In this document: piece by piece, positions 49,961 through 59,293 of the stretch | Layout: each line of letters begins with the position of its first letter | Numbering within the stretch: the stretch's first letter is position 1 | DNA from: Paracoccus sp. R12_2 | GTDB taxonomy: Bacteria > Pseudomonadota > Alphaproteobacteria > Rhodobacterales > Rhodobacteraceae | DNA length: 64,000 nt | Direction of reading: 5' to 3' | Assembly (NCBI RefSeq): GCF_017744015.1 | Contig: NZ_JAGHRA010000005.1 | Coordinates: forward strand, 1 to 64,000 | The notes under the pieces: model-generated | Told to the model about the DNA's origin: nothing | The model's database searches: none | What the model saw: only the letters and a program-made list of their open reading frames with translations | Made by a program: the position numbers and the translations under genes

Positions 49961-51106
49961 TTACAGCTTCAGTTCGCCGGGGAAGAAATGTTCGTAGGCC
50001 AGCGTGTAGTCGGGCTTGTCCATCAGTTCATAGAAGACCGTGCGCTTGACCCAGTCGCGCTGGCTGTCCAGCACTTTCTTGATGAACGGATCCTCTTCCA
50101 GCGTGCCGATCATGTCGGACCATGCGGTCAGCTGTGCCGACAGGATGTCGTCCGGCGTCTTGTGGACCGTGACCCCTGAATCGCGCAGCTTCTGCAGGTC
50201 GGACGAATAATTGTCCAGCGCGTAGGCGGTGTTGTAGGTCGAGACCGCCTCGACGCCGTGTTCCAGGATGGCACGAAGGTCTTCGTCCAGCGTTTCCATC
50301 ATGTCGCGATTGAACAGGAACTCGAACGCCTCTGACGCCTGATGATAGCTGCCGAGGTAATAGTTCTTTGCCACGTCCTGTGCGCCGAAACGCATGTCCG
50401 AGGACGGGTTGTTGAACTCGAACGCGTCGATCACCCCGCGTTCCATCGCGGGCACGATCTCGCCGCCGGGCAGCTGCGCCACCGACATGCCCATGGATTG
50501 CAGCAGGTCCGCCGCAAGTCCCACGGTGCGGTATTTCATGCCCTTGATGTCTTCGGCGCTGTTGATCGGGTTCTTGAACCAGCCGAATGGCTGCGCCGGC
50601 ATCGGGAATCCCATCATGCCGATGACGTTCAGCCCCATGTTGTCCTGGGTCAGTTCGCGGTACAGTTCCCTGCCGCCGCCCTGATAGAACCATGACAGCA
50701 TGTTGGTCGGGTCGCCGCCGAAGACCGGACCCGTTCCGAACAGCGAAGCTGCCTTGTTCTTGCCGTACCAGTATGCCGAGACCGAATGGGCGATGTCGAT
50801 CACCCCGTCGCTGACCCCGTCCATGACCTGGAACGCGCCGACGACCGCGCCCGCGGGCAGAAGGTCGATCTTCAGCCGGCCGCCCGACATCGCCTCGACC
50901 CGCTCCACATATTGCTGCGCCATCGTTTGCCAGATGTCGGATGCGGGCCAGCTGGTCTGCATCTTCAGCACCATCGGCGACTGCGCCAGGACCGCGGGTG
51001 CCGCGACCAGTGTGCTGGCTGCCGCACCCCCCGCCATCACGCTGCCGCGCCGCAGGAACGAGCGGCGCGACACGGCACTGCCGGTGTCGTTCTTCATCGT
51101 CATCAT
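49961..51106 (-). CDS. TRAP transporter substrate-binding protein (DctP, TakP-like)
   Basis: The 381-residue periplasmic protein has a twin-arginine signal (SRRSFLRRGSVMAGGAAAST). The mature part shows LKMQTSWPASDIWQTMAQQY, GVSDGVIDIAHSVSAYWYGK, IKGMKYRTVGLAADLL (with the conserved Arg for carboxylate) and VIDAFEFNNPSSDMRFGAQD. The pattern is closest to the TakP group that binds 2-oxo acids with a cation, but the ligand could differ. The start at 51106 follows GGAGGAAACA. It heads the TRAP-amidase operon. Confidence 0.93.
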   Translation of the reverse strand: MMTMKNDTGSAVSRRSFLRRGSVMAGGAAASTLVAAPAVLAQSPMVLKMQTSWPASDIWQTMAQQYVERVEAMSGGRLKIDLLPAGAVVGAFQVMDGVSDGVIDIAHSVSAYWYGKNKAASLFGTGPVFGGDPTNMLSWFYQGGGRELYRELTQDNMGLNVIGMMGFPMPAQPFGWFKNPINSAEDIKGMKYRTVGLAADLLQSMGMSVAQLPGGEIVPAMERGVIDAFEFNNPSSDMRFGAQDVAKNYYLGSYHQASEAFEFLFNRDMMETLDEDLRAILEHGVEAVSTYNTAYALDNYSSDLQKLRDSGVTVHKTPDDILSAQLTAWSDMIGTLEEDPFIKKVLDSQRDWVKRTVFYELMDKPDYTLAYEHFFPGELKL

Positions 51107-51336
51107 TGTTTCCTCCCCATTCGGTCCGGGCCTCTCCTCATGCCCTTCTCGTGACCGTGTGACCAAGTCTGCAATTCAAAAGGCCGGTCTGGCAAGACCT
51201 TAGGCGACATGCGTACTAAAGGCTGAGGGATGGTCGGGGGCACACCACACTTTCGTATGAGTATGAAATCGTTGACGTAACGACAGGTGAGGCCCATCCT
51301 TCCCTCGCCATGGGGATGGCATCAGGGAGGGAAACC
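51107..51336. promoter_or_regulatory. divergent control region of the TRAP and PQQ-dehydrogenase operons
   Basis: The 230-base gap holds both promoters. GGTCTGGCAAGACC at 51186-51199 is a perfect inverted repeat with a 4-base loop. TTTCGTATGAGTATGAAA at about 51252-51269 is an imperfect one. Either could bind a regulator shared by the two operons. No regulator gene is adjacent. Confidence 0.45.
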
Positions 51337-52590
51337 ATGAACAAGCTATTGCTCGGGGCGGCTTCGGCCGCGCTGATCGCGACCGGTGTATTCGCGCAGA
51401 ATGCCGAAGTGCCGGACAACCTCGAGAAGCTGTCGAATTTCCAGTCGACTGGAACGACGGACTTCACCTTCATCGAGCAGTCCGGCGACTATGCGGAGGG
51501 GATCAGGAAGACGCTGGAAAAGATCACGTTGCCGCCGGGCTTCAAGATCGAACTTTATGCGGTCGTTCCTGATGCGCGGCACATGGCGGTGGGGCCGCAG
51601 GGCATCGTCACCTTTGTCGGCACACGAAAGGACAAGGTCTGGTCGGTCACCGACCGCAACAAGGATCGCGTCGCAGACGAGGTCAAGGACTTCGCCCCGT
51701 CGCTGGTCTTCACCATTCCGAACGGGCCCTGCTTCTCGAAGGACGGGTTTCTCTATATTGCCGAACAGAACCGCGTCCTGCTGTTTCCAGCAGCCGAGTT
51801 CTTCTATGAAAGCCCCGATGTCGCTGCATTCAATGTCCTGAAACAGGGCGATCTGATCCCGCCGGACGAGGAAAGCTTCAACCACACCGCGCGGGTCTGC
51901 GATATCGGGCCTGACGGCAAGCTTTACGTGGCGCTGGGTCAGCCCTTCAACGTTCCCGCGCCCGAGAAGCTGGACAAGTACAACGAGGCGGGCATCGGCG
52001 GTATCATCCGGATCAACACGGACGGCACCGGCCGCGAGGTCTTCGCACGCGGTATCCGCAGTTCCGTCGGGATGGATTTCGACCCGGACACCGGCGATCT
52101 GTGGTTCACCGACAATCAGGTGGACGGAATGGGCGACGACATTCCGCCCGGCGAGATCAACCATATCACCGCTGCGGGCCAGAATTTCGGCTTTCCGTGG
52201 TATGGCGGCGGCGATGTCCGGACGGCCGAATACAAGGATGCGGAAATCCCGGCAGATGTCGTGATGCCCGCCGTCGAGACCGTCGCGCATGCAGCCGATC
52301 TGGGAATGACCTTCTATTCCGGGTCGATGTTCCCCGAAAAATACCGGGGTGCGATCTTCTCGGCCCAGCATGGGTCATGGAACCGCACGACGCCCGTCGG
52401 GGCACGGGTCATGGTCACCCATGTCGATGATGAGGGCATGGCCACGACGGAACCCTTCGCCGAAGGCTGGATCGACGAGAACGGCGAGTATCTGGGCCGT
52501 CCCGTCGATGTCGCGCAGCTGCGCGACGGGTCGATCCTTGTTTCTGACGATCTGGCCGGTGCGCTGTACCGGATCAGCTACGAAGAATGA
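51337..52590 (+). CDS. PQQ-dependent sugar dehydrogenase (sorbosone-type), exported
   Basis: The 417-residue protein has a signal peptide (MNKLLLGAASAALIATGVFA, cleavage after AQ) and the six-bladed propeller of soluble PQQ aldose/sorbosone dehydrogenases. Likely motifs are VVPDARHMAVGPQGIVTFVG, PNGPCFSKDGFLYIAEQNRV, ARGIRSSVGMDFDPDTGDLW and SAQHGSWNRTTPVGARV. It would oxidise a sugar or aldehyde in the periplasm. The ATG at 51337 is preceded by GGGAGGGAAACC. Its stop overlaps the start of the diheme cytochrome gene, which likely accepts its electrons. Confidence 0.9.
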   Translation: MNKLLLGAASAALIATGVFAQNAEVPDNLEKLSNFQSTGTTDFTFIEQSGDYAEGIRKTLEKITLPPGFKIELYAVVPDARHMAVGPQGIVTFVGTRKDKVWSVTDRNKDRVADEVKDFAPSLVFTIPNGPCFSKDGFLYIAEQNRVLLFPAAEFFYESPDVAAFNVLKQGDLIPPDEESFNHTARVCDIGPDGKLYVALGQPFNVPAPEKLDKYNEAGIGGIIRINTDGTGREVFARGIRSSVGMDFDPDTGDLWFTDNQVDGMGDDIPPGEINHITAAGQNFGFPWYGGGDVRTAEYKDAEIPADVVMPAVETVAHAADLGMTFYSGSMFPEKYRGAIFSAQHGSWNRTTPVGARVMVTHVDDEGMATTEPFAEGWIDENGEYLGRPVDVAQLRDGSILVSDDLAGALYRISYEE

Positions 52591-53168
52591 GGGGTATAAG
52601 TCTGTTGCTGGCGTCCGGCGGGATCATTCTCGCCGGCGCCGCGTCGTCCCAGGATCTGCAGGGCGATGCCGCATCGGGACGGAAGCTGGCGGGACAGTGC
52701 CGGACCTGCCACGGGCTGGAAGGCTATGCCAGGATCCCGGTGGCCCCGCATATCGGTGGCGAATCCGCCGAATACGTCCGAGGTCAGCTGACCGCCTTCC
52801 GGGATGGCGAGCGGCGCAACGAAATGATGTCCGTCGTTGCCGCAGCCCTTACGGATCAGCAAATCGCCGATTTGGCCGCCTGGTATTCGTCGCAGGACGC
52901 GACGGCGACGCTGGCGGCAGACCCGGCGGACGCGCCGCAGGAATGCGTGTCCTGCCACGGTGCGGACGGCATGGCGGTGATAGATGGCGCGCCCAACCTG
53001 GCCGGGGAAAACAGCACCTATCTTCTGGCGCAAGTGAAGGCCTTTCAGCGGGGCGACCGGCAAAGCGAGGTGATGCAGGATATCGTCTCAGGCCAGGATG
53101 ATGCGCAGCTGCGCGCGGCGGCCGAATGGTATTCGGCAATCGCGCTGGAGATCGCCAAGCCCCAGTAA
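52587..53168 (+). CDS. diheme cytochrome c, electron acceptor of the dehydrogenase
   Basis: The 193-residue protein has a signal peptide (MRGISLLLASGGIILAGAAS) and two c-type heme sites: CRTCH in LAGQCRTCHGLEGYA, and CVSCH in APQECVSCHGADGMA. The two halves are tandem copies of a class I domain (HIGGESAEYVRGQLTAFRDG against NLAGENSTYLLAQVKAFQRG). ATG overlaps the dehydrogenase stop by 4 bases. It would carry electrons from PQQ oxidation to the respiratory chain. Confidence 0.94.
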   Translation: MRGISLLLASGGIILAGAASSQDLQGDAASGRKLAGQCRTCHGLEGYARIPVAPHIGGESAEYVRGQLTAFRDGERRNEMMSVVAAALTDQQIADLAAWYSSQDATATLAADPADAPQECVSCHGADGMAVIDGAPNLAGENSTYLLAQVKAFQRGDRQSEVMQDIVSGQDDAQLRAAAEWYSAIALEIAKPQ

Positions 53169-53199
53169 ACCCTGCACCGGTGCGCCCGGCATCGCGCGG

Positions 53200-53736
53200 T
53201 CAGTCGCCGTCAAATGTGCACAGCGTGTGGACCGGCATGCCCATTGCCTCAAGCCGCGCGCGACCGCCCAACTCGGGCAGATCGATCACGAAGGCGCAGC
53301 CTATGACTTCAGCGCCAAGACGGCGGCACAGCGCGATACCGGCTTCGGCCGTGCCGCCGGTGGCCAGCAGATCGTCGACGATCAGCACCCTTTCGCCCGC
53401 CTTCAGCGCGTCGTCATGGATCTCCATCACCGCTTCGCCGTATTCCAGCTGATAGGCTTCGGAAATCACCGGACCGGGCAGCTTGCCCTTTTTGCGGACC
53501 GGGACGAAGCCGGTGGACATCTGGTGTGCGACAGCGCCGCCCAGAATGAAGCCGCGCGCCTCTAGCCCCACGACCTTGTCGATGCGGACGCCGGCATAGG
53601 GATGCAGCAACTGGTCGATCGCCATGCGAAAGCCGCGCGCGTCCGCGAACAGCGTGGTCACGTCGCGGAACATGATGCCTTCATGCGGGAAATCCGCGAT
53701 GGTGCGGATATAGTCGCGCACATTCGGATTGTTCAT
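53200..53736 (-). CDS. apt: adenine phosphoribosyltransferase
   Basis: The 178-residue protein has the PRPP-binding motif [18 protein letters not shown] and the hallmarks [36 protein letters not shown] and [20 protein letters not shown]. It salvages adenine to AMP in the cytoplasm. Its start overlaps the flavin reductase stop as ATGA. Confidence 0.96.
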   Translation of the reverse strand: MNNPNVRDYIRTIADFPHEGIMFRDVTTLFADARGFRMAIDQLLHPYAGVRIDKVVGLEARGFILGGAVAHQMSTGFVPVRKKGKLPGPVISEAYQLEYGEAVMEIHDDALKAGERVLIVDDLLATGGTAEAGIALCRRLGAEVIGCAFVIDLPELGGRARLEAMGMPVHTLCTFDGD

Positions 53737-54335
53737 GTGGGGCGCTCCATTTCGAACAGGTCATGGACGGCGGCGTAGTCCCGGTATCCCAGCCGCGAGA
53801 TCCAGCCGCCCGCCGGGCGCGGGTCGAACCGGCCCTCGATCACGCAATCGTCGCGGATGTGAACGCCGGTGACGACACCCAGAACGACGAAATTTGCATC
53901 GCCCGCCAGCGGCACGACCTGCGTCATCCGGCATTCCAGCGCGGCGACGGCATCGGCCACCCGCGGACAGTCGATTGTGTCGCAATCGGCGGCGCGAATG
54001 CCTGCAGCCTCGAACTCGCTGCGGCCCGCGGGTAGGGGGGCCGAGCTGGCGTTGACCTGATCGCGCATGTCGCCGCTGGCGATATTGACGCAGAACACGC
54101 CGCTTTCGATGATCTGCGCGACGCTGTCCTTGGTGCCCTGCCGGTCCGGCTTGACGCTGGTCGAGGCGAACATGACCTGCGGCGGCACATAGGCCACGGC
54201 ATTGAAGAAGGAATAGGGGGCCAGGTTGTCGCCTTGGCGCCCCCGGGTCGAGATCCAGCCGATGGGGCGCGGCGCTACGATGGCGTTGAACGGGTTGTGG
54301 GGCAGGCCGTGACCGGCTTCGGGGCGGTAGAACAT
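53733..54335 (-). CDS. flavin reductase-like FMN-binding protein
   Basis: The 200-residue protein opens [20 protein letters not shown], then [39 protein letters not shown] and [15 protein letters not shown], typical of the flavin reductase-like domain that binds FMN. Members reduce flavins or supply reduced flavin to monooxygenases. The ATG at 54335 fits better than an in-frame Met 19 codons upstream. It is coupled to apt, a pairing without clear metabolic reason. Confidence 0.88.
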   Translation of the reverse strand: MFYRPEAGHGLPHNPFNAIVAPRPIGWISTRGRQGDNLAPYSFFNAVAYVPPQVMFASTSVKPDRQGTKDSVAQIIESGVFCVNIASGDMRDQVNASSAPLPAGRSEFEAAGIRAADCDTIDCPRVADAVAALECRMTQVVPLAGDANFVVLGVVTGVHIRDDCVIEGRFDPRPAGGWISRLGYRDYAAVHDLFEMERPT

Positions 54336-54446
54336 GGGCGGCCTCTTTGTCTTGTTCGCGCCCAACCTGCCACCGCTTTTCAGCCTCTGCAATGTTCCGC
54401 TTGCTTCGCGCCCGTGCTAAGGGGCGCGCCGAGACCAGGAGGCGCG

Positions 54447-55079
54447 ATGTACGAGATCTGCCCCGAGACGCCCGCCGACGAATACGAGGTCGAGGCGCTT
54501 TACGATTTGTGCTTCGCGCCGGGGCGCACGGCGCTTTCCTCGTACCGCCTGCGAGAGGGCGTGCCACGCGTCGCCGATCTGTGTCTGGTCCTGCGCGATC
54601 CGGGTGGGAACGTCATGGCCGCGATCCGGTTCTGGCCGGCGCGCGTCGGGGATCATTCCGTGCTGCTTCTGGGGCCGATCGCCGTGCATCCGACCGCGCA
54701 GGGCGAGGGTCTGGGCGGGCTGCTGATGCGCGACAGCCTGACCCGAGCGCGGCGGATGGGCTGGGGCCGGGTGCTGCTGGTCGGGGACGAACCCTATTAT
54801 TCGCGCTTCGGCTTTCACAAGCTGGACGGGGTCGAGATGCCGCCCCCGACCAACCCCGATCGGGTGCTTGGCTTGGAACTTCGGACCGGGGCGTGGGTTG
54901 ATGTCACAGGTCTGGTCACGCGTGAGGAAACCCCCGAGATTCTGGCGGGTCTGGCTGAACTTGCTTCGGCTTCCCATATCGGATCGGACTGCACCGAAGT
55001 CCAACATCCCAGAGAGGCCCCGAATGGCGCCCAACCCGCAACTGGTTCTGCCGCCGATCAGCGATCCGACGGTTCATGA
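54447..55079 (+). CDS. GNAT-family N-acetyltransferase
   Basis: The 210-residue protein has the acetyl-CoA binding motif IAVHPTAQGEGLGGLLMRDS (Q/RxxGxG/A type) and the GNAT end GDEPYYSRFGFHKLDG. It resembles the YhbS-like subgroup whose substrates are unknown. ATG at 54447 follows AGGAGGCGCG. The last 20 residues are low-complexity and overlap the EcsC gene by 56 bases. Confidence 0.9.
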   Translation: MYEICPETPADEYEVEALYDLCFAPGRTALSSYRLREGVPRVADLCLVLRDPGGNVMAAIRFWPARVGDHSVLLLGPIAVHPTAQGEGLGGLLMRDSLTRARRMGWGRVLLVGDEPYYSRFGFHKLDGVEMPPPTNPDRVLGLELRTGAWVDVTGLVTREETPEILAGLAELASASHIGSDCTEVQHPREAPNGAQPATGSAADQRSDGS

Positions 55080-55818
55080 ACAGATAGACCGCCTTGCCCG
55101 CCGCTATGTCGATGCGGGCGGTTTCGGCATGGAGATCATGTCGATCATCGGCAATAGCGCCGAGGGGCTGGTGGAACGCCTGCCCGCATTCGTGCGCGAC
55201 CGGATGGACGGGCTGACGCGGACCGCGCTTAGCCGCGCCTTCTCGGCGGCGGCAGGCACGCGTCGGATGGTCCGCGACCGGGGCGACTGGTTCAACCGCA
55301 TGGCTTCGACCTTCAGTGGCGCGGCAGGCGGCGCGGGCGGTTTTGCCGGTGCGATGGTCGAACTGCCGTTCACGGTCACGTTGCTTCTGCGGTCGATGCT
55401 GGAAATCGCGGCCGAACACGGGCTTGACCCCGACAGCGACGAAGTCCGGATGGAATGCCTGCGCATTTTCGCGGCCGCCGGGCCGATGGAGGATGACGAC
55501 GGCACTGATCTGGGTTTGCTGGCCGCACGGTTGTCGGTGACCGGCCAGACCGTTCAGGGGTTGATCAGCCGGGTTGCGCCGCGGCTGTCGGTGTCGCTGG
55601 GTCAAAAATTGGCCGCGCAGGCAGCGCCTGTCTTCGGCGCGGTCGTCGGCGCGTCGATCAACTATACGTTCGCCCGCTATTATCAGGAACTGGCGCGCGT
55701 GCATTTCGGCATCATGCGCCTGTCGCTCGAGACCGGAATACCGCACGAGGCTTTGGTCGAGAGGCTGCGTCTGTCGATCGAACGGACACAGTCCCGGCGG
55801 GCGGTTCGGCAGCGGTGA
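55024..55818 (+). CDS. EcsC-family protein
   Basis: The 264-residue protein shows EcsC traits: an N-terminal helical part (HEQIDRLARRYVDAGGFGME), a Gly/Ala-rich segment (GAAGGAGGFAGAMVELPFTV), and the C-terminal VFGAVVGASINYTFARYYQE. Many EcsC proteins associate with membranes; their function is unknown. The start at 55024 lies inside the preceding GNAT gene in another frame, with AGAGAGGCC as a possible ribosome binding site. Confidence 0.87.
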   Translation: MAPNPQLVLPPISDPTVHEQIDRLARRYVDAGGFGMEIMSIIGNSAEGLVERLPAFVRDRMDGLTRTALSRAFSAAAGTRRMVRDRGDWFNRMASTFSGAAGGAGGFAGAMVELPFTVTLLLRSMLEIAAEHGLDPDSDEVRMECLRIFAAAGPMEDDDGTDLGLLAARLSVTGQTVQGLISRVAPRLSVSLGQKLAAQAAPVFGAVVGASINYTFARYYQELARVHFGIMRLSLETGIPHEALVERLRLSIERTQSRRAVRQR

Positions 55819-55848
55819 TCGAGTTCGGTTTTCCGAGCAGGGAAGAAG

Positions 55849-57396
55849 TCAGTCGTCCTGCAGTTCCAGAGACAGCGGGGCGGCCGGTATCGCAAGGTCT
55901 TCTGTCGACAGCGCCTGCGTGGGGCGCGCAAGACGGGGCCGGGTGACCCAGAACATACGTTCCTGCGCGCGGGTGATCGCGACATAGGCCAGGCGTTTCC
56001 ACAGGGCGATTCCGGCTTCGGTTCGGTTCGACCATGCGGCGGCGTTGATATCGGGGGCGAAGACCTGCACATCGGGCCACTGGCTGCCCTGCGATTTGTG
56101 GATCGTCACCGCTGCACCATGCAGAAAAGCCGCGCCCATGCGCGCCGCATAGGGGATGAAGGGTTCATCCTGTTCGGGCATCTCGATCTTGACGATGCTG
56201 GCAGCCGAAAGGCGCGGATCCTCGGCGCCGATGACGTGCAGACGAGAAAAGCCCGGTTTGCGGCCCGGTCCAAGATAGACCACCTGCGCGCCCTTGATCA
56301 GGCCGCGCGCCTCGAGGTCGATGCGCTTCTTGCGATATTTCAGCGGCAGTTCCAGACCGTCGCAGATCAGCGGCTCGCCCGGCAGCAGCGCGTCGCCCGG
56401 GGCCCCGAACGCGGCCCGAAAGGCATGGATCAGCCGGATCCGCGTCGCGTTGCGCCAGACCAGCACAGGGCTGCGCGCCATCAGGTCGGATTCGACCCGT
56501 TCCGCCCAGATCACGCGGTCGTCGCGGGACGCCGCCTCGCGGACCATGCGTTCAAATTCATCGAAGGTCAGCCGGTCGTTGGCCAGCGCATGTGCCAGAT
56601 CCAGGATCGGGCTGTCATCGGCCTGCCGGTGGATGCGGTCAAGGATCAGCCGCTGGCTGTCGGCCAACTTGTCGAAGACCATCTCGCCCGATTGTCCGAC
56701 CGGGGCAAGCTGGGCCGGATCGCCGAACAGCACCAGCACTGGAAAGATTTCCCGCAGATCGTCGAACTGGCGTTCGTCCAACATCGAGGCCTCGTCGATC
56801 AGGCCGATATCCAGCCCGTCCTCGCGCCGTTTCCAGCCCTTGATGAAGTCCGATCCACGCAGCCCCGCAGCCGCCAGCGCGCCGGGAACCGAGGCATGGA
56901 TGTCATAGAACGCCTTCGCGCGGTCCAACGCCTCGTCGGTCAGCCCCTCGATCGCGGGGCGCGTGCCCTCGCCGTTCAGCCATTCCGCGATGCGTTCGTA
57001 TTCGGGGTCATAGACCGGCGTGTAGAGGATTCGGTGGATGGTCGTGGCGGGCACGCCGCGGGTGCGCAGCACGAACGCCGCCTTGTTGGTAGGTGCAAGG
57101 ATTGCGACCGTGCGGCGGTCCTTGCGGCGCCGGCCTTCGTAATCGGCGCTGATCAGGTCGACACCGGCCTCGCGCAGCGCGCGGGTGATTTCCGACAAAA
57201 GCAACGTCTTGCCCGATCCGGCCTTGCCGATCACGGCCATCACGCGCCCCTTGCCGGGCTTGGGTGGGCTGATCTCTTCCGCCACCAGATCGACGCCGGC
57301 GTTCTGAAATGTCTCGGCCAGCGCATCCCATGCGTCGGCCTGGTCCGGCGACAGGGCGGGGCGGTTTGCTGCGGGGGCTTGGGGCTGACCGGTCAT
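55849..57396 (-). CDS. RecD-like ATP-dependent DNA helicase
   Basis: The 515-residue SF1 helicase has Walker A GKAGSGKTLLLSEI (about residues 50-63), Walker B GLIDEASMLDERQFD, the motif III region VLFGDPAQLAPVGQSGEM, and the C-terminal UvrD_C_2 block TIHKSQGSQWPDVQVFAP with VAITRAQERMFWV. It lacks recB/recC partners nearby. It probably acts in recombination or repair. It is convergent with the EcsC gene. Confidence 0.92.
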   Translation of the reverse strand: MTGQPQAPAANRPALSPDQADAWDALAETFQNAGVDLVAEEISPPKPGKGRVMAVIGKAGSGKTLLLSEITRALREAGVDLISADYEGRRRKDRRTVAILAPTNKAAFVLRTRGVPATTIHRILYTPVYDPEYERIAEWLNGEGTRPAIEGLTDEALDRAKAFYDIHASVPGALAAAGLRGSDFIKGWKRREDGLDIGLIDEASMLDERQFDDLREIFPVLVLFGDPAQLAPVGQSGEMVFDKLADSQRLILDRIHRQADDSPILDLAHALANDRLTFDEFERMVREAASRDDRVIWAERVESDLMARSPVLVWRNATRIRLIHAFRAAFGAPGDALLPGEPLICDGLELPLKYRKKRIDLEARGLIKGAQVVYLGPGRKPGFSRLHVIGAEDPRLSAASIVKIEMPEQDEPFIPYAARMGAAFLHGAAVTIHKSQGSQWPDVQVFAPDINAAAWSNRTEAGIALWKRLAYVAITRAQERMFWVTRPRLARPTQALSTEDLAIPAAPLSLELQDD

Positions 57397-57486
57397 GGCC
57401 CAGCCTTAGCCCGGCGCGCACGGAAAGCGAAGGGGGATGCAACTCTTGCCGGTTTCCTGCGTGAGTGGGAACATGGAGGACGTCCG

Positions 57487-57693
57487 ATGATAGAGTTGTT
57501 CTTCGTCACCTGCCTGCTGTCAGAGCCCGAGGCCTGTCAGGACCACAGCCTGCTGTTCGAGGAACAGAACGGGCTGTTCACCTGCATGCTGCTGGGCCAG
57601 AACGAGTTGGCCCGGTGGGTCGAGACGCATCCGCGAGAGAGGGTGCGCGAATGGAAATGCCGCCGGGCGGGTCAGGCGGATCGCAAGACCTGA
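57487..57693 (+). CDS. small conserved-looking hypothetical protein
   Basis: The 68-residue protein (MIELFFVTCLLSEPEACQDH, then QNGLFTCMLLGQNELARWVE, ending WKCRRAGQADRKT) has four cysteines and a hydrophobic start. GGAGGACGTCCG precedes the ATG by 6-9 bases. The even spacing of Cys residues suggests a folded, perhaps secreted, protein. I do not recognise the family. Confidence 0.6.
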   Translation: MIELFFVTCLLSEPEACQDHSLLFEEQNGLFTCMLLGQNELARWVETHPRERVREWKCRRAGQADRKT

Positions 57694-57768
57694 AAGAGCC
57701 CTGCTGCAAAGCGAAAGGGCACCGCACGGCGAACCGGCGGTGCCCCATAAGGTGCGTTTCTCAGCGGG

Positions 57769-59058
57769 TCAGCGACGACCTGCCTCCAGCGCGTCCTCGA
57801 AGGTGCGCAGACCCGTGGTCGGGGCCTGAACCAGTACCGACATGTTGCCGGGCTTGTGCTGGTTCTTGTACATCTTCATGTGCGCCTGCGGGATTTCGGC
57901 CCAGGGGAAGACCTCGGACATGCAGGGGTCCAGCCGGCGTTCCAGCATCAGCTTGTTCGCGGCGCTGGCCTGTTTCAGATGCGCGAAGTGGCTGCCCTGC
58001 ACGCGCTTCTGGTGCATCCACAGATAGCGCACGTCGAAGGTACAGTTGAAGCCGGTGGTGCCGGCGCAGATCACCACCATGCCGCCTTTCTTGCAGACGA
58101 AGGTGCTGACCGGGAACGTCGCCTCGCCGGGGTGTTCGAAGACGATATCGACATTGTTTCCCTTGCCGGTGATGTCCCAGATCGCCTTGCCGAACTTGCG
58201 CACCTCGTTGAACCACTCCTTGTATTCGGGGGTGTTCACGGTGGGCAGTTGGCCCCAGCAGCTGAAGTCCTTGCGATTGATGACGCCCTTGGCGCCAAGT
58301 GACATGACGAATTCGCGCTTGTCCTCTTCGCTGATCACGCCGATCGCGTTGCCGCCGGCGGCGTTGATCAACTGGATCGCGTAGGAACCCAGGCCACCCG
58401 ACGCGCCCCAGACCAGCACGTTCATGCCCGGCTTCAATTCGTGCGGTTCATGGCCGAACAGCATGCGATAGGCGGTGGCCAGCGTCAGCGTGTAGCAGGC
58501 CGATTCCTCCCATGTCAGATGCTTGGGGCGCGGCATCAGTTGCTGCGACTGCACGCGGGTGAACTGGGCAAAGCTACCATCCGGCGTCTCGTATCCCCAA
58601 ATGCGCTGCGTGGGCGAATACATGGGATCGCCGCCGTTGCATTCCTCGTCGTCGCCATCGTCCTGATTGCAGTGGATCACGACCTCGTCGCCGACCTTCC
58701 AGCGCTTGACCTTGTCGCCCACCGCCCAGACGATCCCCGACGCGTCCGACCCGGCGATGTGATAGGGTTGCTTGTGGACGTCGAACATGCTGACCGGCAC
58801 GCCAAGCCCGGCCCAGATCCCATTATAGTTCACCCCCGCCGCCATCACCAGGACCAGCACTTCGTGGCTGTCGATGGCGGGCGTGTCCACGACCTCCAGC
58901 TGCATCGCCTGTTCGGGCTCTCCCTGCCGGTCGCGGCGGATCGCCCAGGCGTGCATCTGCCGTGGCACATGGCCAAGCGGAGGCATCTCGCCGATGTCAT
59001 AGAGGTCCTTCTGGGGGGCGTCGTAGGGCGCAATCTGGGTCGGGGCATCAAGGGCCAT
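57769..59058 (-). CDS. ccr: crotonyl-CoA carboxylase/reductase
   Basis: The 429-residue medium-chain reductase is full length. NADPH binding is seen in VLVWGASGGLGSYAIQLINA; the substrate domain has VNYNGIWAGLGVPVSMFD and GSDASGIVWAVGDKVKRWK. VIHCNQDDGDDEECNGGDP and FEHPGEATFPVSTFVCKKGG are characteristic of CCR rather than other reductases. The enzyme reductively carboxylates crotonyl-CoA to ethylmalonyl-CoA, the key step of the ethylmalonyl-CoA pathway for C2 growth. The ATG at 59058 is preceded by GGAGAACCC. Other pathway genes are not in this window. Confidence 0.96.
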   Translation of the reverse strand: MALDAPTQIAPYDAPQKDLYDIGEMPPLGHVPRQMHAWAIRRDRQGEPEQAMQLEVVDTPAIDSHEVLVLVMAAGVNYNGIWAGLGVPVSMFDVHKQPYHIAGSDASGIVWAVGDKVKRWKVGDEVVIHCNQDDGDDEECNGGDPMYSPTQRIWGYETPDGSFAQFTRVQSQQLMPRPKHLTWEESACYTLTLATAYRMLFGHEPHELKPGMNVLVWGASGGLGSYAIQLINAAGGNAIGVISEEDKREFVMSLGAKGVINRKDFSCWGQLPTVNTPEYKEWFNEVRKFGKAIWDITGKGNNVDIVFEHPGEATFPVSTFVCKKGGMVVICAGTTGFNCTFDVRYLWMHQKRVQGSHFAHLKQASAANKLMLERRLDPCMSEVFPWAEIPQAHMKMYKNQHKPGNMSVLVQAPTTGLRTFEDALEAGRR

Positions 59059-59102
59059 CGGGTTCTCCTTCGTCGTGCCGCGGCGCAGAATCGCCGGGCG
59101 TA

Positions 59103-59138
59103 TTGCAGTTGCGTAACGTCGTGCACGCAACAATGCAA
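59103..59138. promoter_or_regulatory. candidate regulator site upstream of ccr
   Basis: Two nested inverted pairs stand about 45-80 bases before ccr: TTGCA with TGCAA (59103-59107, 59134-59138) and TTGCGT with ACGCAA (59109-59114, 59125-59130). TTGCAA-type motifs are the kind bound by short-chain acyl-CoA regulators of the RamB/PccR group, which in Paracoccus activate ccr. The regulator gene is not in this window. Confidence 0.45.
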
Positions 59139-59293
59139 CAGCGTTGATGGTCTTTTTGGTAATATTATGTCCGGAAGGTGTGGCTTGTGACGCAATTCTA
59201 GCCGCGTCGCAGAAGGCGCTCTGCTGCAGCGCAATATCTGCGGGTGGCGAAATCGGCATATTGGCGTGAAAAGATGCGCATGCTATCTGACGT

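Noticed and set aside
47779..50049. 756-codon plus-strand open frame opposite amidase and TRAP permease genes
   Set aside because: Composition is His/Gln/Arg-rich and featureless; both genes on the other strand are certain.
56098..57693. 531-codon plus-strand frame opposite the RecD-like helicase
   Set aside because: Shadow frame; only its last 69 codons (57487-57693), outside the helicase gene, have a ribosome binding site and gene-like content.
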